A stretch of DNA of 64,000 nt from JAFGBI01 sp964480725 (GTDB lineage Bacteria; Myxococcota_A; Polyangia; Polyangiales; Polyangiaceae), in assembly GCA_964480725.1 (NCBI GenBank), contig CAYZQO010000002.1:62001-126000 (forward strand), written 5' to 3'. Under the pieces are notes generated by a model. The model ran no database searches. It had not been told where the DNA came from and was given only the letters and a program-made list of their open reading frames with translations. Of the stretch, positions 6,313-15,213 are shown in pieces; within the stretch, counting starts at the first letter, position 1, and each line of letters starts with the position of its first letter. The position numbers were made by a program, and so were the translations under genes.

Positions 6313-9261
6313 TCAGATCGAGTCGCGGCGCGTGAGGATGATCAGCATCGCGACGAGCGTGATCACCGTCATTCCGCCCAGCACCGCGTGGGGCAGCCAC
6401 AGGAGCTCCCAGTTCACGAAACCCCAGGCACCGTTGAAGGCGTCGGACGCGATCTGGGCCTCGGCGCAGTAGAAGCGTCCCCCCTCGATGAAATTCTCCG
6501 TGCTGTTCAGGTCCGCCTTCCCCAGATCGACGACCCACGAGGCGTCGTTCAGGATCGCCAGCCGCTCTTGCGCAACCACGCCCTGGAAGCCCCAGCGCGC
6601 GGGGATGACGTACATCGGAAACTCGAGGATCTCGTTGGTGGTCATCGGCACCATCAACCCGCCGAGCACCACCTGTGGGATGAGCGCAATGGGCGTCAGG
6701 CTGGTAGCGGCCTCGTTGCTCGTCACCATGCTCGACACGAGCAAGCCGAGAGCGACCGCGTCCATCGACGTCACGACGAGGATCGCGAGCTCCTGCCCGA
6801 AGGCGTTCATGCCGCCGTTGAAGCCGAGCGCGAAGAAGACGATGCCGAGCAGGATGGTGCACTGGAGCGCGGAGAACAGGCTCAGCAGCAGGAACTTGCT
6901 GAACACGTAGTTGAAGACCTTGAGGTTCACCATTCGCTCGCGCTTGTAGATCGCGCGCTCGCTGACGATCTCGCGCGCCGCGTTGCTGGTGCCGAACCAC
7001 ACCGCGACCACGGCCAGGAAGAAGAGCGCCGCCGAGTTGTCGGTGGTCGCCGTCATCCCGGAGAGCAGGTCCTTCGAGGCGGTGTCGATCTCGCTGCCGT
7101 ACTTGCGGTTCAGATCCTGCAGCGCGCCGAGGCACCAGAAGGGGATGGCTTGCTTCTGCCCGCCGAACACCAGGGCCAGCAGGAGCCCGATGATCGGCGC
7201 TTGTAGCAGCATGACCAGCAGCCCCCCGGTGTCCCGTACCTTGATCCGCGCGTAGCGTCCGAGCAGGAGGAAGAACTGGCCGCGGGTGCGCGGGGCCGAG
7301 GGGGGGACCCCCTGGTGGTGCGCGCCGGTCCCCACGGCGCGGGGGCCCGAGAACATGTGCTGGAAGATCGGGTTCTGAGGGTTGAAGAAGTCCGCGTGCC
7401 ACTCCCGCGCCGCCGTCCGGCGCGACTCGAAGCGCGACACCGTCGGATTCTGCGCCCGCATCGCCTCGTAGATCGGCCGCTCGCGCTGGTTGAGCATGTC
7501 GAACATGTCGCGCGGGTTGTCGACCGGGTTGGGCTTGCCCTGTCGCTCCAACCAGGAGCCAAAGAAGCGGTAACCGTCGCGCGAAGGTCCGTAATAGATG
7601 GGGATGCCGCCGGTGCCGAGGACGAGGGCGAGGTTGAACTTCTCGAACTCGTCCTTCGCCGGCTGGTGGATGGTCGTGATGATCGTCTTGCCGGTCCGCT
7701 TGGCGAGATCGGCGAGGAGCTGCACCAGCGCCTGGGTGTCGTCCGCCGCCAGCCCGCTGGTGGGCTCGTCGAGGAACATGAGGATGGGGTCGGTGACCAG
7801 CTCCATCGCGATGTTGACGCGCTTGCGCTGGCCGCCGCTCAAGATCTTCTTCTCGGGTCTGCCGATTTGGAGGTGCGCGACGCTCTCCAGCCCGAGCGCG
7901 CGGAGCGTCTCGTCCACGCGGCGATCGATCTCTTCGGAGGAGAAGTCGGGCGGCAGACGGAAGCGGGCGCTGTAGCGCACCGCCTCCCAGACCGTCAGCT
8001 CGGGGTGGACGATGTCGTCCTGCGGGACGTACCCGATCGAACCGCGCATGGCGTCGTAGATCGCGTAGAGGTCCTCGCCGTTGATGCGGACCTGGCCGCC
8101 GGAAGGCGGCAGGTACCCGTTGAGGGTGAGCAGGAGGGTTGTCTTGCCGGCGCCGCTCGGGCCCATCAGGGCGATGAGGTCGCCCGGCATCGCCTTGAAG
8201 CTGACGTGGTCGAGGAGGGTGCGGAGCTCGCGTGGGTTGTCGCGGTCCGGGACCTGCACGACCAGATCCCAGGCCTCGATCTCGTACAAGGGGCGCCCCG
8301 CCCACTCGGCCTGGTGATCCTCGACGACGACGGCGACCTCCTGGTCGGCGACCCGGATCAGGAGCGGCATCGGGCCGATGAAGATTTTTTCGCCGTTCGC
8401 GACCTGCACTCGCTGCCCCGCGGGGATGCGCTGGCCGCGGACCCAGGTGCCATTGGAGCTGCCGCGATCCTCGACGAAGAGCTGCCCGGCGACCATGTGC
8501 AGCAGGGCGTGGCGAGAGGACACCTGCGGGTGCGCGAGGACGATGTCGTTGTCAGGGGTGCGGCCGATCGATTTGACCGGAGGAGCGTCGCCGGTCATCG
8601 CCACCTGACCGATCACCGTCTGGTGCTTGGGGCGGGCGGGCGTGGGCGCGGCTGCCACCGGGGCGGCGGCCGGCGCGGCGACGCCGAGGCCCTGCGCGAG
8701 CGCGGGGATCATCTGCATCGGCAGCGGGACCGGGCCGACGGCGAGGATGGCGTGGGCCTCCACCGGCACCGCTTGCTGCGCGGGGAGCCGCTGCTGGCCG
8801 AGCCAGGTGCCGCTGCTCGAGCCGAGATCGGTGACCGTGAGCGGCGTGAGGGACACCGTCAGGTGGCGGCTGGAGACGGCCGCGTTCTGGATCACGACGT
8901 GGACCTGCGCGGGCTCCCGGCCGAAGACGACCTGCCCGGGAGTTGGGGGCAGCTGGCCGGGCGCCATCAGCATCATGGCGATCGCCGGGTGGACGTTCGG
9001 TACGGCGGCCTGCCCCACCACGAACTGGACGCGGAAGTCGAAGGGGACCTGCGCGCCGGGCGCGATCGGGGCGCCACTGGCCGTGCTCGGCCCGGCGCCG
9101 AGATCGACGAAGACGAGCGATCCGTCGGGCTGGCGCGCCAGGCGCGCATGCTCGGGGGCGACGCCGGGGCCGCCGAGCCGGATGTCGCAGCTCGGAGCGC
9201 TCCCGATGGTGATGGTTGGCTTGCCGAGTCCGGGGATCATGACGGGCATAACACTACTCAA
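6313..9261 (-). CDS. Triple-FHA ABC exporter (Rv1747-like architecture)
   Basis: 982-residue half-transporter of the ABCG/White type with three N-terminal FHA domains. FHA1 (about 17-80) is degenerate: GS replaces the GR pair and P-E-H replaces S-R-H. FHA2 (about 110-180; FGREP..SSRH..GSSSGTW) and FHA3 (about 230-300; IGRTP..SSRH..GSSNGTW) keep the phosphothreonine-binding residues. The ATPase follows with Walker A GPSGAGKTT near 366, signature LSGGQRKR near 471, and Walker B MFLDEPTSG near 490. The last ~280 residues hold six or so membrane helices. M. tuberculosis Rv1747 has the same plan with two FHA domains and is controlled by kinase phosphorylation; similar control here is inferred. Its start overlaps the PP2C gene by 8 bp. 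Substrate unknown. Confidence 0.93.
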   Translation of the reverse strand: MSSVMPVMIPGLGKPTITIGSAPSCDIRLGGPGVAPEHARLARQPDGSLVFVDLGAGPSTASGAPIAPGAQVPFDFRVQFVVGQAAVPNVHPAIAMMLMAPGQLPPTPGQVVFGREPAQVHVVIQNAAVSSRHLTVSLTPLTVTDLGSSSGTWLGQQRLPAQQAVPVEAHAILAVGPVPLPMQMIPALAQGLGVAAPAAAPVAAAPTPARPKHQTVIGQVAMTGDAPPVKSIGRTPDNDIVLAHPQVSSRHALLHMVAGQLFVEDRGSSNGTWVRGQRIPAGQRVQVANGEKIFIGPMPLLIRVADQEVAVVVEDHQAEWAGRPLYEIEAWDLVVQVPDRDNPRELRTLLDHVSFKAMPGDLIALMGPSGAGKTTLLLTLNGYLPPSGGQVRINGEDLYAIYDAMRGSIGYVPQDDIVHPELTVWEAVRYSARFRLPPDFSSEEIDRRVDETLRALGLESVAHLQIGRPEKKILSGGQRKRVNIAMELVTDPILMFLDEPTSGLAADDTQALVQLLADLAKRTGKTIITTIHQPAKDEFEKFNLALVLGTGGIPIYYGPSRDGYRFFGSWLERQGKPNPVDNPRDMFDMLNQRERPIYEAMRAQNPTVSRFESRRTAAREWHADFFNPQNPIFQHMFSGPRAVGTGAHHQGVPPSAPRTRGQFFLLLGRYARIKVRDTGGLLVMLLQAPIIGLLLALVFGGQKQAIPFWCLGALQDLNRKYGSEIDTASKDLLSGMTATTDNSAALFFLAVVAVWFGTSNAAREIVSERAIYKRERMVNLKVFNYVFSKFLLLSLFSALQCTILLGIVFFALGFNGGMNAFGQELAILVVTSMDAVALGLLVSSMVTSNEAATSLTPIALIPQVVLGGLMVPMTTNEILEFPMYVIPARWGFQGVVAQERLAILNDASWVVDLGKADLNSTENFIEGGRFYCAEAQIASDAFNGAWGFVNWELLWLPHAVLGGMTVITLVAMLIILTRRDSI

Positions 9262-10573
9262 ACACGCTCGGTGCGGCAGTCCCCCCCGGGGTTTCGGTGG
9301 CGGATTTCGGGTGCCAGTGGCGGCGCCCGCGGGAGCGGAAGCCGCCGCTGTCGGTGGGGGCGGGTAGGGGTGGGTCCTCCACGGGAGCGAGCGCGGTGGT
9401 CGCGCGCGCCTCCGGGACCGCCGACTCGATGCTGAGCGCCGGTGGCGGTTCGCCCCGGAGCACTGTCCGCCGGTGACGCATCCAGGCGACGGCGACGATC
9501 GCCACCAGCAGCGAAAGGCCGAGCACCAGGAGTGGGCGCGCGATCTGGAGTTCCATGCGCTGCCGCCGTGTCGGCGGAGCCATCGTGACGGGTGTGGGCA
9601 GTGCGCCCGCCGGCGCCATCCCCGGTTCGTCGAGCACTGTCGGCGCTGCCCGATGGGGGGGGCGCTGCGCGAGCGGTTTCCGCGGCCCCGGCGCCGCGAT
9701 CTCCCGCGTCGGGTCCGGCCCGAAGCCGGCTCCGGGCAGCAGCGGCTCGGTGAGTCGGTCGGGGTCCTCGATCAGCAGCGTCGCTCCCACGGCCGAGGGG
9801 TCCGGGACCTCAAGCACATGCAACGCCTGAATCGTGCAGTTGTCGTGGCCACCCCGGGCGTTGGCGAGCTCGATGACCGCCTGGCACAGCACCGCCGCGC
9901 CGAGGCTCAGGCGCGTGCGGACCAGCTCGAGCAGATCCGAGTCCGGCACCAGGTCGGTGACCCCGTCGGTGACCAGGAGCAGCAGATCCCCTGGCGCCAG
10001 GGGGACGAAGCCCCGTCGCAGCTCGACCTCGACGGTGGGCTCGATCCCGAGGGCGCGGGTGATCTTGTTCGCCTCCGGGTGCTGCGCGGCCTGGTCGGGC
10101 GCCAGCACCCCGGCGGCCACCAGCTCCTCCACCAGCGAGTGATCGCGCGTCAGACGCTGCAGCGTCCCTTGGTGGACCAGGAGGACGCGCGAGTCGCCCA
10201 CGTGCGCGATCACGGCCCCGCGCTCGTTGATCAGCGCAGCGACGCAGGTCGCTCCCGGACGGGAGGGATCCGGACCGCTGCCCCCGAGGGCGTGGACGAC
10301 GGTGCCGGCGGCGCGGATCGCGGCGGCCACCGTCCCCCCGGGGTCGGACTCTGGTGTCCCGGCGGCGACCCGCGCGAGGATGGTGCGCACGGCCGCCTCG
10401 CTCGCCGCGCGACCTCCGACGTGTCCCCCCATGCCGTCGCACACCACGGCGAGGTGACCGAGCGGGGTTTCGGCGTACCCCGCCGAGTCCTCGTTGACCT
10501 GCTTGTGGGGATCACGGCCCGGGTCGCTGAGCTCGGCGAAGTCGATGACGACCTGGCGCGCGGTGCGACGCAC
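9254..10573 (-). CDS. PP2C-family Ser/Thr phosphatase, membrane-anchored
   Basis: 439-residue phosphatase. The PP2C metal and catalytic motifs are all present in order: VNEDSAG, VCDGMGGHVGG, GATCVAALI, HVGDSRVLL, LTRDHSLVEELV, LLVTDGVTDL and HDNCTIQAL. A disordered Pro-rich linker leads to one transmembrane helix near 343-362 (LLVLGLSLLVAIVAVAW) and a short Arg-rich tail, so the catalytic domain faces the cytoplasm. The gene lies 9 bp after the vWA-FHA gene and overlaps the FHA-ABC exporter start, so these are one operon. It presumably removes phosphothreonine marks that the neighbouring FHA domains read. Confidence 0.93.
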   Translation of the reverse strand: MRRTARQVVIDFAELSDPGRDPHKQVNEDSAGYAETPLGHLAVVCDGMGGHVGGRAASEAAVRTILARVAAGTPESDPGGTVAAAIRAAGTVVHALGGSGPDPSRPGATCVAALINERGAVIAHVGDSRVLLVHQGTLQRLTRDHSLVEELVAAGVLAPDQAAQHPEANKITRALGIEPTVEVELRRGFVPLAPGDLLLLVTDGVTDLVPDSDLLELVRTRLSLGAAVLCQAVIELANARGGHDNCTIQALHVLEVPDPSAVGATLLIEDPDRLTEPLLPGAGFGPDPTREIAAPGPRKPLAQRPPHRAAPTVLDEPGMAPAGALPTPVTMAPPTRRQRMELQIARPLLVLGLSLLVAIVAVAWMRHRRTVLRGEPPPALSIESAVPEARATTALAPVEDPPLPAPTDSGGFRSRGRRHWHPKSATETPGGTAAPSVFE

Positions 10574-10582
10574 CGTTGGCTC

Positions 10583-12919
10583 CTACTCCAGCCGGATGCT
10601 GAACTCGACGGGGCCGAAGCGCACCAGCGAGCCGTTGGGGACCGGGGTCCAAACACCGGGGGCGAGGCGAGTGCCGTTGACCACGGTGCCGTTGTTGCTG
10701 TTGTCATCGCGGAGCTGGAGCTGCCCCGCGTCGATTCGCACCGTCGCGTGCACGCCCGACACCCGCGGTTCGGTGAGCAGGATGGCGCATTGGGCGCCGT
10801 CTCGCCCCACCCGCATCTCGATCCCGGGTGTCACCGTGAAGACGCCGGGGCCGCCCTGGAGCACGGCGCGGGTGATGACCGCTGGCGCGGCCGCGTAGGG
10901 GTCGGGCGGCGGTGCACCGGCGCCCATCGCGCCGATGGCACCCGTCACCACCACGTTGGGCGCCTGCCCCCCGGCGCCGTACATGAAGCCCGGGCTCACC
11001 GGCGCGGCGGCCATCGGCGCCGGCGCGCCGCCGGCGCCCGCCGGGGCCGCGCCCATCGCCACGTAGCCGGCGCCCGCCGGGACCGCTCCCGGCACGGCTC
11101 CGGGCGGCATGGCACCGTAGCCAACCGCGGCCGGGGCGCCGTAACCGCCCGGTGGCGGGTAGCCGCCGTAGTGGCTGGCCACCGGCGCGGGCGGCGGCGC
11201 GGCGCGGCGGCGGCCGCTCCCGATGCGGACGATGGCCACGATCAAGAGCAGCAGCACGACGAGCGCAAAGGCGCCGATCAGGACGTAGAGGACGGGGAAC
11301 GGCGCGTTGCCAGCCTTGAGCTCGATGATGCGGTTGGCGGTCACGCCGCTCACGCGGTGCGCCTTGTTGTCATAAACCACCAGGCGGACCACCGCCTTGG
11401 AGCCGGAGCCGTGCAGGATCTTGTCCTTGTCCGGAGCCTGGAATTCGGCGGAGGATGAGCTCGCCTCGATGGTGGTGCCCTTCATGCCCATCGCGATGAG
11501 CTGCTGCTGCGTGCGCTTCGCCTTCTCGACGTCGGTGCTGGCGAGCTCGGCGGGGAGCGCCTGACCCGCCGGCAGGAAGTAGACCTCGGCGCGGCCCTCG
11601 TCCCCGCCCCAGCAGAAGTTCCCGAACACCTTGAGGCGTCCGCCCGGGTAGACGGCGTCGCCGTCGCCCTCGGCCGCCTTGCGGGTGGCTTCGAGGTCCA
11701 CGTCCAGTGGCCAGGTCGTCGGATCGATGGTGGTGGGGACGTCCTTGAAGGTGTTGTCACCGAGGATCGGTGGGTTCACGTTCTTGAAGACCAGCTTGAA
11801 CGTCTGCTCGATCGTCGGCGCAACGCAGGAGACGCGCCACTCCACGATGTGCATCTTGGAGAAGCGGGTGCGGACGGTGTTGACGACCTGCGGGGAGCGC
11901 CCCCCCTGGCCCGCCCGCATGATGGTGAAGAATCCGCCGATCTGGGGGTTGGCGAGGTTCTGCATGAACTCGAGGGAGTTCTGCTTGAACTCCTCCCAGG
12001 TCGCGTGCGGGAAGAAGACGCTCACGATCGGGACCGGCATCTTCGGCAACGCGGTGTTGTCCTCCGGGAAGCGGCCGTTGGACAGGTACTGGCTGAGCTG
12101 CATCGCCACCGGCCCGGTGGTGGACGGGTCGGTGCCGCCGAAGCCGCTCGAGAGCAGGACCATCGCCTGGTGCAGTGGGACCGTGACTCCCGACTGGCCG
12201 GCGTCGCCGAGGGCACGGAACCCGTCGGTCGCACCCGACTTGACGATGGTGAACAGGGCGCGGTTCCGCCCCGAGGAGGGGTAGGTTCCGGTGACGCCGT
12301 TGATGAACCCCTCGGCACGCGAGCGCTGCGCTGCCGGTAGCCACTTGGAGTCGCTCACGACCTGACGGTCGTTGAAGAACATCACGTTGACGATGTCGTT
12401 CGGGCCCATCGCCGCCACGAACGCCCGCGCCAAGGATCGCGCGTCGTCGAAGGACTTGCCCATGCGGGAGTCGGCGTCGATCATGATGAGCCACGCCGTG
12501 CCGACCCCGGGCTTCTGCAGGCTGTCGCCCCACTTGGCCTGGCGCACGAACTTGGCAGGCAGATCGGTGCCGTCCACCGTGACGGAGAAGATCGCGTTCG
12601 TCTCGGGGAAGGGCGAGAAGGACGTGTAGAGCGCGTTCGGCGCCTCGAGCGCGCCCGACATGCAGTCGTACAGCGCCGTGCCGGTCGCGCCAGCGCACGA
12701 GGCGGTGGCCTCGGACACGCGCTTGGCCTGCACGATCTCGATCACGCTCGTCAGTACGGGGTCGCCCTGGGTCTGGCTCGCCCTGGGATCGATCCGGAGG
12801 ATCTTGGCCTCGGGCGCCGCGGCCGCCGTGCGCGGTAGCCACCACGCGAACAGGATCAGCGCGAGCGCGAGGAGGCTCGACCCCCGGATCAGCTTCTCTG
12901 CCGTCTTGGATGGGATCAT
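10583..12919 (-). CDS. Signal peptide-vWA-like-TM-FHA protein
   Basis: 778 residues. An N-terminal hydrophobic signal (LLALALILFAWWLPRTAAAA) is followed by a ~500-residue extracytoplasmic region. This resembles a von Willebrand factor A fold: AWLIMIDADSRMG looks like a degenerate first MIDAS strand, followed by alternating strand/helix and an S-S-G-F-G-G-T-D segment. One transmembrane helix near 545-567 leads to a Gly/Pro/Ala/Tyr linker and a C-terminal cytoplasmic FHA domain from about 686 (VGRDGAQC..SGVHA..NSNNGT). The layout would couple an outside binding event to an inside phosphothreonine reader. The MIDAS is not canonical (DxDS, not DxSxS), so metal-dependent binding is uncertain. It is the second gene of the FHA operon. 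Confidence 0.8.
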   Translation of the reverse strand: MIPSKTAEKLIRGSSLLALALILFAWWLPRTAAAAPEAKILRIDPRASQTQGDPVLTSVIEIVQAKRVSEATASCAGATGTALYDCMSGALEAPNALYTSFSPFPETNAIFSVTVDGTDLPAKFVRQAKWGDSLQKPGVGTAWLIMIDADSRMGKSFDDARSLARAFVAAMGPNDIVNVMFFNDRQVVSDSKWLPAAQRSRAEGFINGVTGTYPSSGRNRALFTIVKSGATDGFRALGDAGQSGVTVPLHQAMVLLSSGFGGTDPSTTGPVAMQLSQYLSNGRFPEDNTALPKMPVPIVSVFFPHATWEEFKQNSLEFMQNLANPQIGGFFTIMRAGQGGRSPQVVNTVRTRFSKMHIVEWRVSCVAPTIEQTFKLVFKNVNPPILGDNTFKDVPTTIDPTTWPLDVDLEATRKAAEGDGDAVYPGGRLKVFGNFCWGGDEGRAEVYFLPAGQALPAELASTDVEKAKRTQQQLIAMGMKGTTIEASSSSAEFQAPDKDKILHGSGSKAVVRLVVYDNKAHRVSGVTANRIIELKAGNAPFPVLYVLIGAFALVVLLLLIVAIVRIGSGRRRAAPPPAPVASHYGGYPPPGGYGAPAAVGYGAMPPGAVPGAVPAGAGYVAMGAAPAGAGGAPAPMAAAPVSPGFMYGAGGQAPNVVVTGAIGAMGAGAPPPDPYAAAPAVITRAVLQGGPGVFTVTPGIEMRVGRDGAQCAILLTEPRVSGVHATVRIDAGQLQLRDDNSNNGTVVNGTRLAPGVWTPVPNGSLVRFGPVEFSIRLE

Positions 12920-12995
12920 GGGAGGGCTCGGTGTTCGGCTCGGACGATGCTCGAGCCGCGCCCTCGGCGTGAGAGCGCGGAGAGTGCGTCCAGGT

Positions 12996-14165
12996 TCAGA
13001 CGATCTTGACAGTCACCGTATAGCCGCCGAAGCGCACGGACTGCCCATCGCGCAGCTCGCGCTTGGTCCCGGGCGGGATGCGCTCGTCGTCCACGAAGGT
13101 ACCGTTGGTGCTGCCGAGATCCTCGACCTTGATCCGCCCGGGGCGAGCGGAGGCCAGGATCGCTGCGTGCCGTGAGGACGTCGTGGGGTGATCGATCTCG
13201 ATGGTCAGCCCATCGGCGGCATCCTTGCGCCCGAGCGTGCTCGTCCCCTGGTAGATCGGCCAGAAGCTGCCAAGCTCGGTCGATTCGAAGCTCACGAGGA
13301 ACGCGGCGAGCACGCGGGGGGCTCCAGCAGGGACCAACTCGGGATCCCTCGGCACTCCGGCGGCGGTTGCCGGGTCAGTGGGGCTGCCGCCCGAAATAGC
13401 TGCAGGGGCAGGCTCCTGGGGCCGCCTCGGCTCGGGGATCGGCGGCGCCCCCCAGGCGGCCTGCGGCGGCGGTGAAGTCGGTGACGGCGGGGCCTGAACG
13501 GGCGGGGCCTCTGGTGCGGCAGCCGGCGCCGGTGCGCCCCAACCGGGCTGCGGTCCCCCCAGCGGAGTGGGCGCTGGCGGACCCCATCCCTGGGCCGCCG
13601 GGGCAGCCGCCGCCTGGGGACCGCCCCAACCGGGTGGCGCTCCCATCCCGCCCGCGGGTGCGCCCCAGCCCGGTGGTCCCATGGGGCCTGGGCCTGCCAG
13701 GGAACCCCCCGACGGCGTGGGAACCGGTGCCGGCCCTCCCCACCCCGGTGGCGGTCCGCCCATCTGCGGGGCAGCGCCCGGTGACGGGCTGCCTGCCGGC
13801 GCCACCCAACCGGGCGGGGCGCCCTGATGCGCTCGGTCCGGGGTCATGGTCGCACCGAACGGGTTCAGCCCCTCGGGCGCGCCGACGCGTGCCTGCGGGT
13901 CGACCGCCCCGCCCCAGCCCGGCGGTGCTCCAGGCGCGGGACCGTAGCCGCCACCCATCGGCGTGCCGTAGGGCGACGGCGCGGCGGGGCCAGGCCCCCA
14001 ACCGGATGGGGCTGCGGCGGGCCCCGGCCCCCAGCCGGCTGGGGCTGCCGGGTACCCATGTGCCGACGGCTCGGCGCCGCCGATCGCAGGGAGTGGCCCG
14101 CCGCAGGTCACGCAGAACTTGCTCGCCGAATTGTTGGCGGCGCCGCACCTCGGGCACGCAATCAT
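12996..14165 (-). CDS. Zinc-ribbon FHA protein with long Pro/Gly linker
   Basis: 389 residues. It opens with a zinc ribbon (C-P-R-C-G ... C-V-T-C-G, residues 4-22), then about 250 residues of Gly/Pro/Trp/Ala-rich low complexity with recurring P-G-W-G units, and ends in an FHA domain from about 300 (LGRKDA..TSSRHAA..GSTNGTFV). The FHA keeps the Arg, the Ser-x-x-His and the Asn. No membrane segment. The start is set by GGAGG 8 bp upstream. It is the first gene of the minus-strand FHA cassette, 76 bp before the vWA-FHA gene. A small perfect hairpin (CGCCCGC-TTT-GCGGGCG, 14194-14210) lies in its leader. Likely a cytoplasmic scaffold. Confidence 0.85.
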   Translation of the reverse strand: MIACPRCGAANNSASKFCVTCGGPLPAIGGAEPSAHGYPAAPAGWGPGPAAAPSGWGPGPAAPSPYGTPMGGGYGPAPGAPPGWGGAVDPQARVGAPEGLNPFGATMTPDRAHQGAPPGWVAPAGSPSPGAAPQMGGPPPGWGGPAPVPTPSGGSLAGPGPMGPPGWGAPAGGMGAPPGWGGPQAAAAPAAQGWGPPAPTPLGGPQPGWGAPAPAAAPEAPPVQAPPSPTSPPPQAAWGAPPIPEPRRPQEPAPAAISGGSPTDPATAAGVPRDPELVPAGAPRVLAAFLVSFESTELGSFWPIYQGTSTLGRKDAADGLTIEIDHPTTSSRHAAILASARPGRIKVEDLGSTNGTFVDDERIPPGTKRELRDGQSVRFGGYTVTVKIV

Positions 14166-14424
14166 CGACCACCTCCGAACGGAACCGGAACCCCGCCCGC
14201 AAAGCGGGCGAGCGGGAGCATAGCCCTTCCCCCGCGCAGCGCGAAGCCCGTTCGCGGTGCTCCGCCCCGCCCAAACCCGCGGAGGAGGTGCGCGCCGCGC
14301 GGCCGTGGTCGCGACTCAGCCAACCCTCGTGGCCGAAGGGCTCCCGGCACGCCCCGGCGCGCGCAACGGCCCGGTCGCGGCGCCGGCTCACGGGCGATGC
14401 GCCCGGCCCGCCCCGCGCCGATGC

Positions 14425-14784
14425 TCACCGATCCTTGGCGTCCTTGATGCGCGCCGCCTTGCCGAAGAGGTTGCGCAGGTAGTAGAGGCGGGCCCGGCGG
14501 ACGACGCCGCGCGACACCAGCTCGACCTTCTCGATTCGGGGCGAGTGGGTCACGAAGATGCGCTCGACCCCCACGTTGAAACTGACCTTGCGCACCGTGA
14601 AGGTGCCGCGCGTCCCCGCACGGTGCCGCTTGATCACGGTGCCCCGGAAGACCTGCACGCGCTGCTTCTCGCCCTCGATGATCCTGTAGTGGACGGCCAC
14701 CGTGTCGCCGACGCGGAAGTCCGGAAGATCGTTGCGAAACTGGCTCTTCTCAAGGCCGGCGAGGATCGGGGAGATGTTGGACAT
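14425..14784 (-). CDS. rplS: 50S ribosomal protein L19
   Basis: Ribosomal protein L19, 119 residues from the chosen start, the usual length. It reads MSNISPILAGLEKSQFRNDLP, then FRVGDTVAVHYRI, VFRGTVIKRHRAGTRGTFTVRK, and the conserved GVERIFVTHSPRIEKVE and RARLYYLRN. The frame is open to an ATG at 14901, but that codon overlaps the -10 box of a good promoter, so the internal ATG at 14784 with upstream GGAG is preferred. The usual trmD-rimM-rpsP neighbours are absent. A 6-bp hairpin (CGGGCG-ATG-CGCCCG, 14391-14405) about 20 bp after the stop may end the transcript. Confidence 0.96.
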   Translation of the reverse strand: MSNISPILAGLEKSQFRNDLPDFRVGDTVAVHYRIIEGEKQRVQVFRGTVIKRHRAGTRGTFTVRKVSFNVGVERIFVTHSPRIEKVELVSRGVVRRARLYYLRNLFGKAARIKDAKDR

Positions 14785-14899
14785 GGGGGGCGGCTCCGTG
14801 ACGTCGACCTTGCCGGTCCAGCCCCGCTCGCCTTGACGACTCGGCGTTTCTTCACCGTGAGTCGGAGCGGGGGAGACCGCGGGCTCGATGGGGCCCGGC

Positions 14900-14927
14900 A
14901 TTATGCACTGGCACCCCGCTCCGTCAA
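14900..14927 (-). promoter_or_regulatory. Sigma-70-type promoter for rplS
   Basis: On the minus strand, TTGACG (14927-14922), a 16-bp spacer and CATAAT (14905-14900), close to TTGACA/TATAAT at 10 of 12 positions. The inferred start site near 14893 gives a leader of about 110 nt before the rplS ATG at 14784. Confidence 0.65.
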
Positions 14928-14994
14928 TGACCAGAATCGAAGCGCCGTCCCCACCGGAGAGCTGCCGTCGGGGCCGCAGCAGGCTCGTCGCTCC

Positions 14995-15032
14995 TTGACT
15001 CCTCCTTGACTCCGGGGCTGGGGAGGGTTAAT
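14995..15032 (+). promoter_or_regulatory. Possible promoter for rplC
   Basis: Two direct copies of CTCCTTGACT (14991-15000 and 15002-15011) each carry a TTGACT -35-like box. The second is followed 15-17 bp later by GTTAATCC as a possible -10. A leader of about 175 nt would precede rplC. The -10 match is imperfect, and the direct repeat could be an operator instead. Confidence 0.35.
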
Positions 15033-15213
15033 CCCGCGGGCCCTCCGGAGTAGCGGTGGGACGCGCCCCACGGCGGAAGTTCCGCACGGGTTCGAGCCTG
15101 GCGGCCGGGACCGTGGGCGGAGAGGCCCTCGGTCGCAGCCCTCGCCAGCGATCCGCCGCCACCCCGACGAGCGACACCGCGCAGCCACCGTAGAGCGACA
15201 CAGGAGCCTCGCC

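Noticed and set aside
7315..11458. Long plus-strand frames across the FHA cassette
   Set aside because: They are antisense shadows; the minus-strand frames show complete FHA, PP2C and ABC motifs.
14785..14901. 39-residue N-terminal extension of L19
   Set aside because: The upstream ATG overlaps a -10 box and L19 proteins begin at the MSNISPILAGLEK position.
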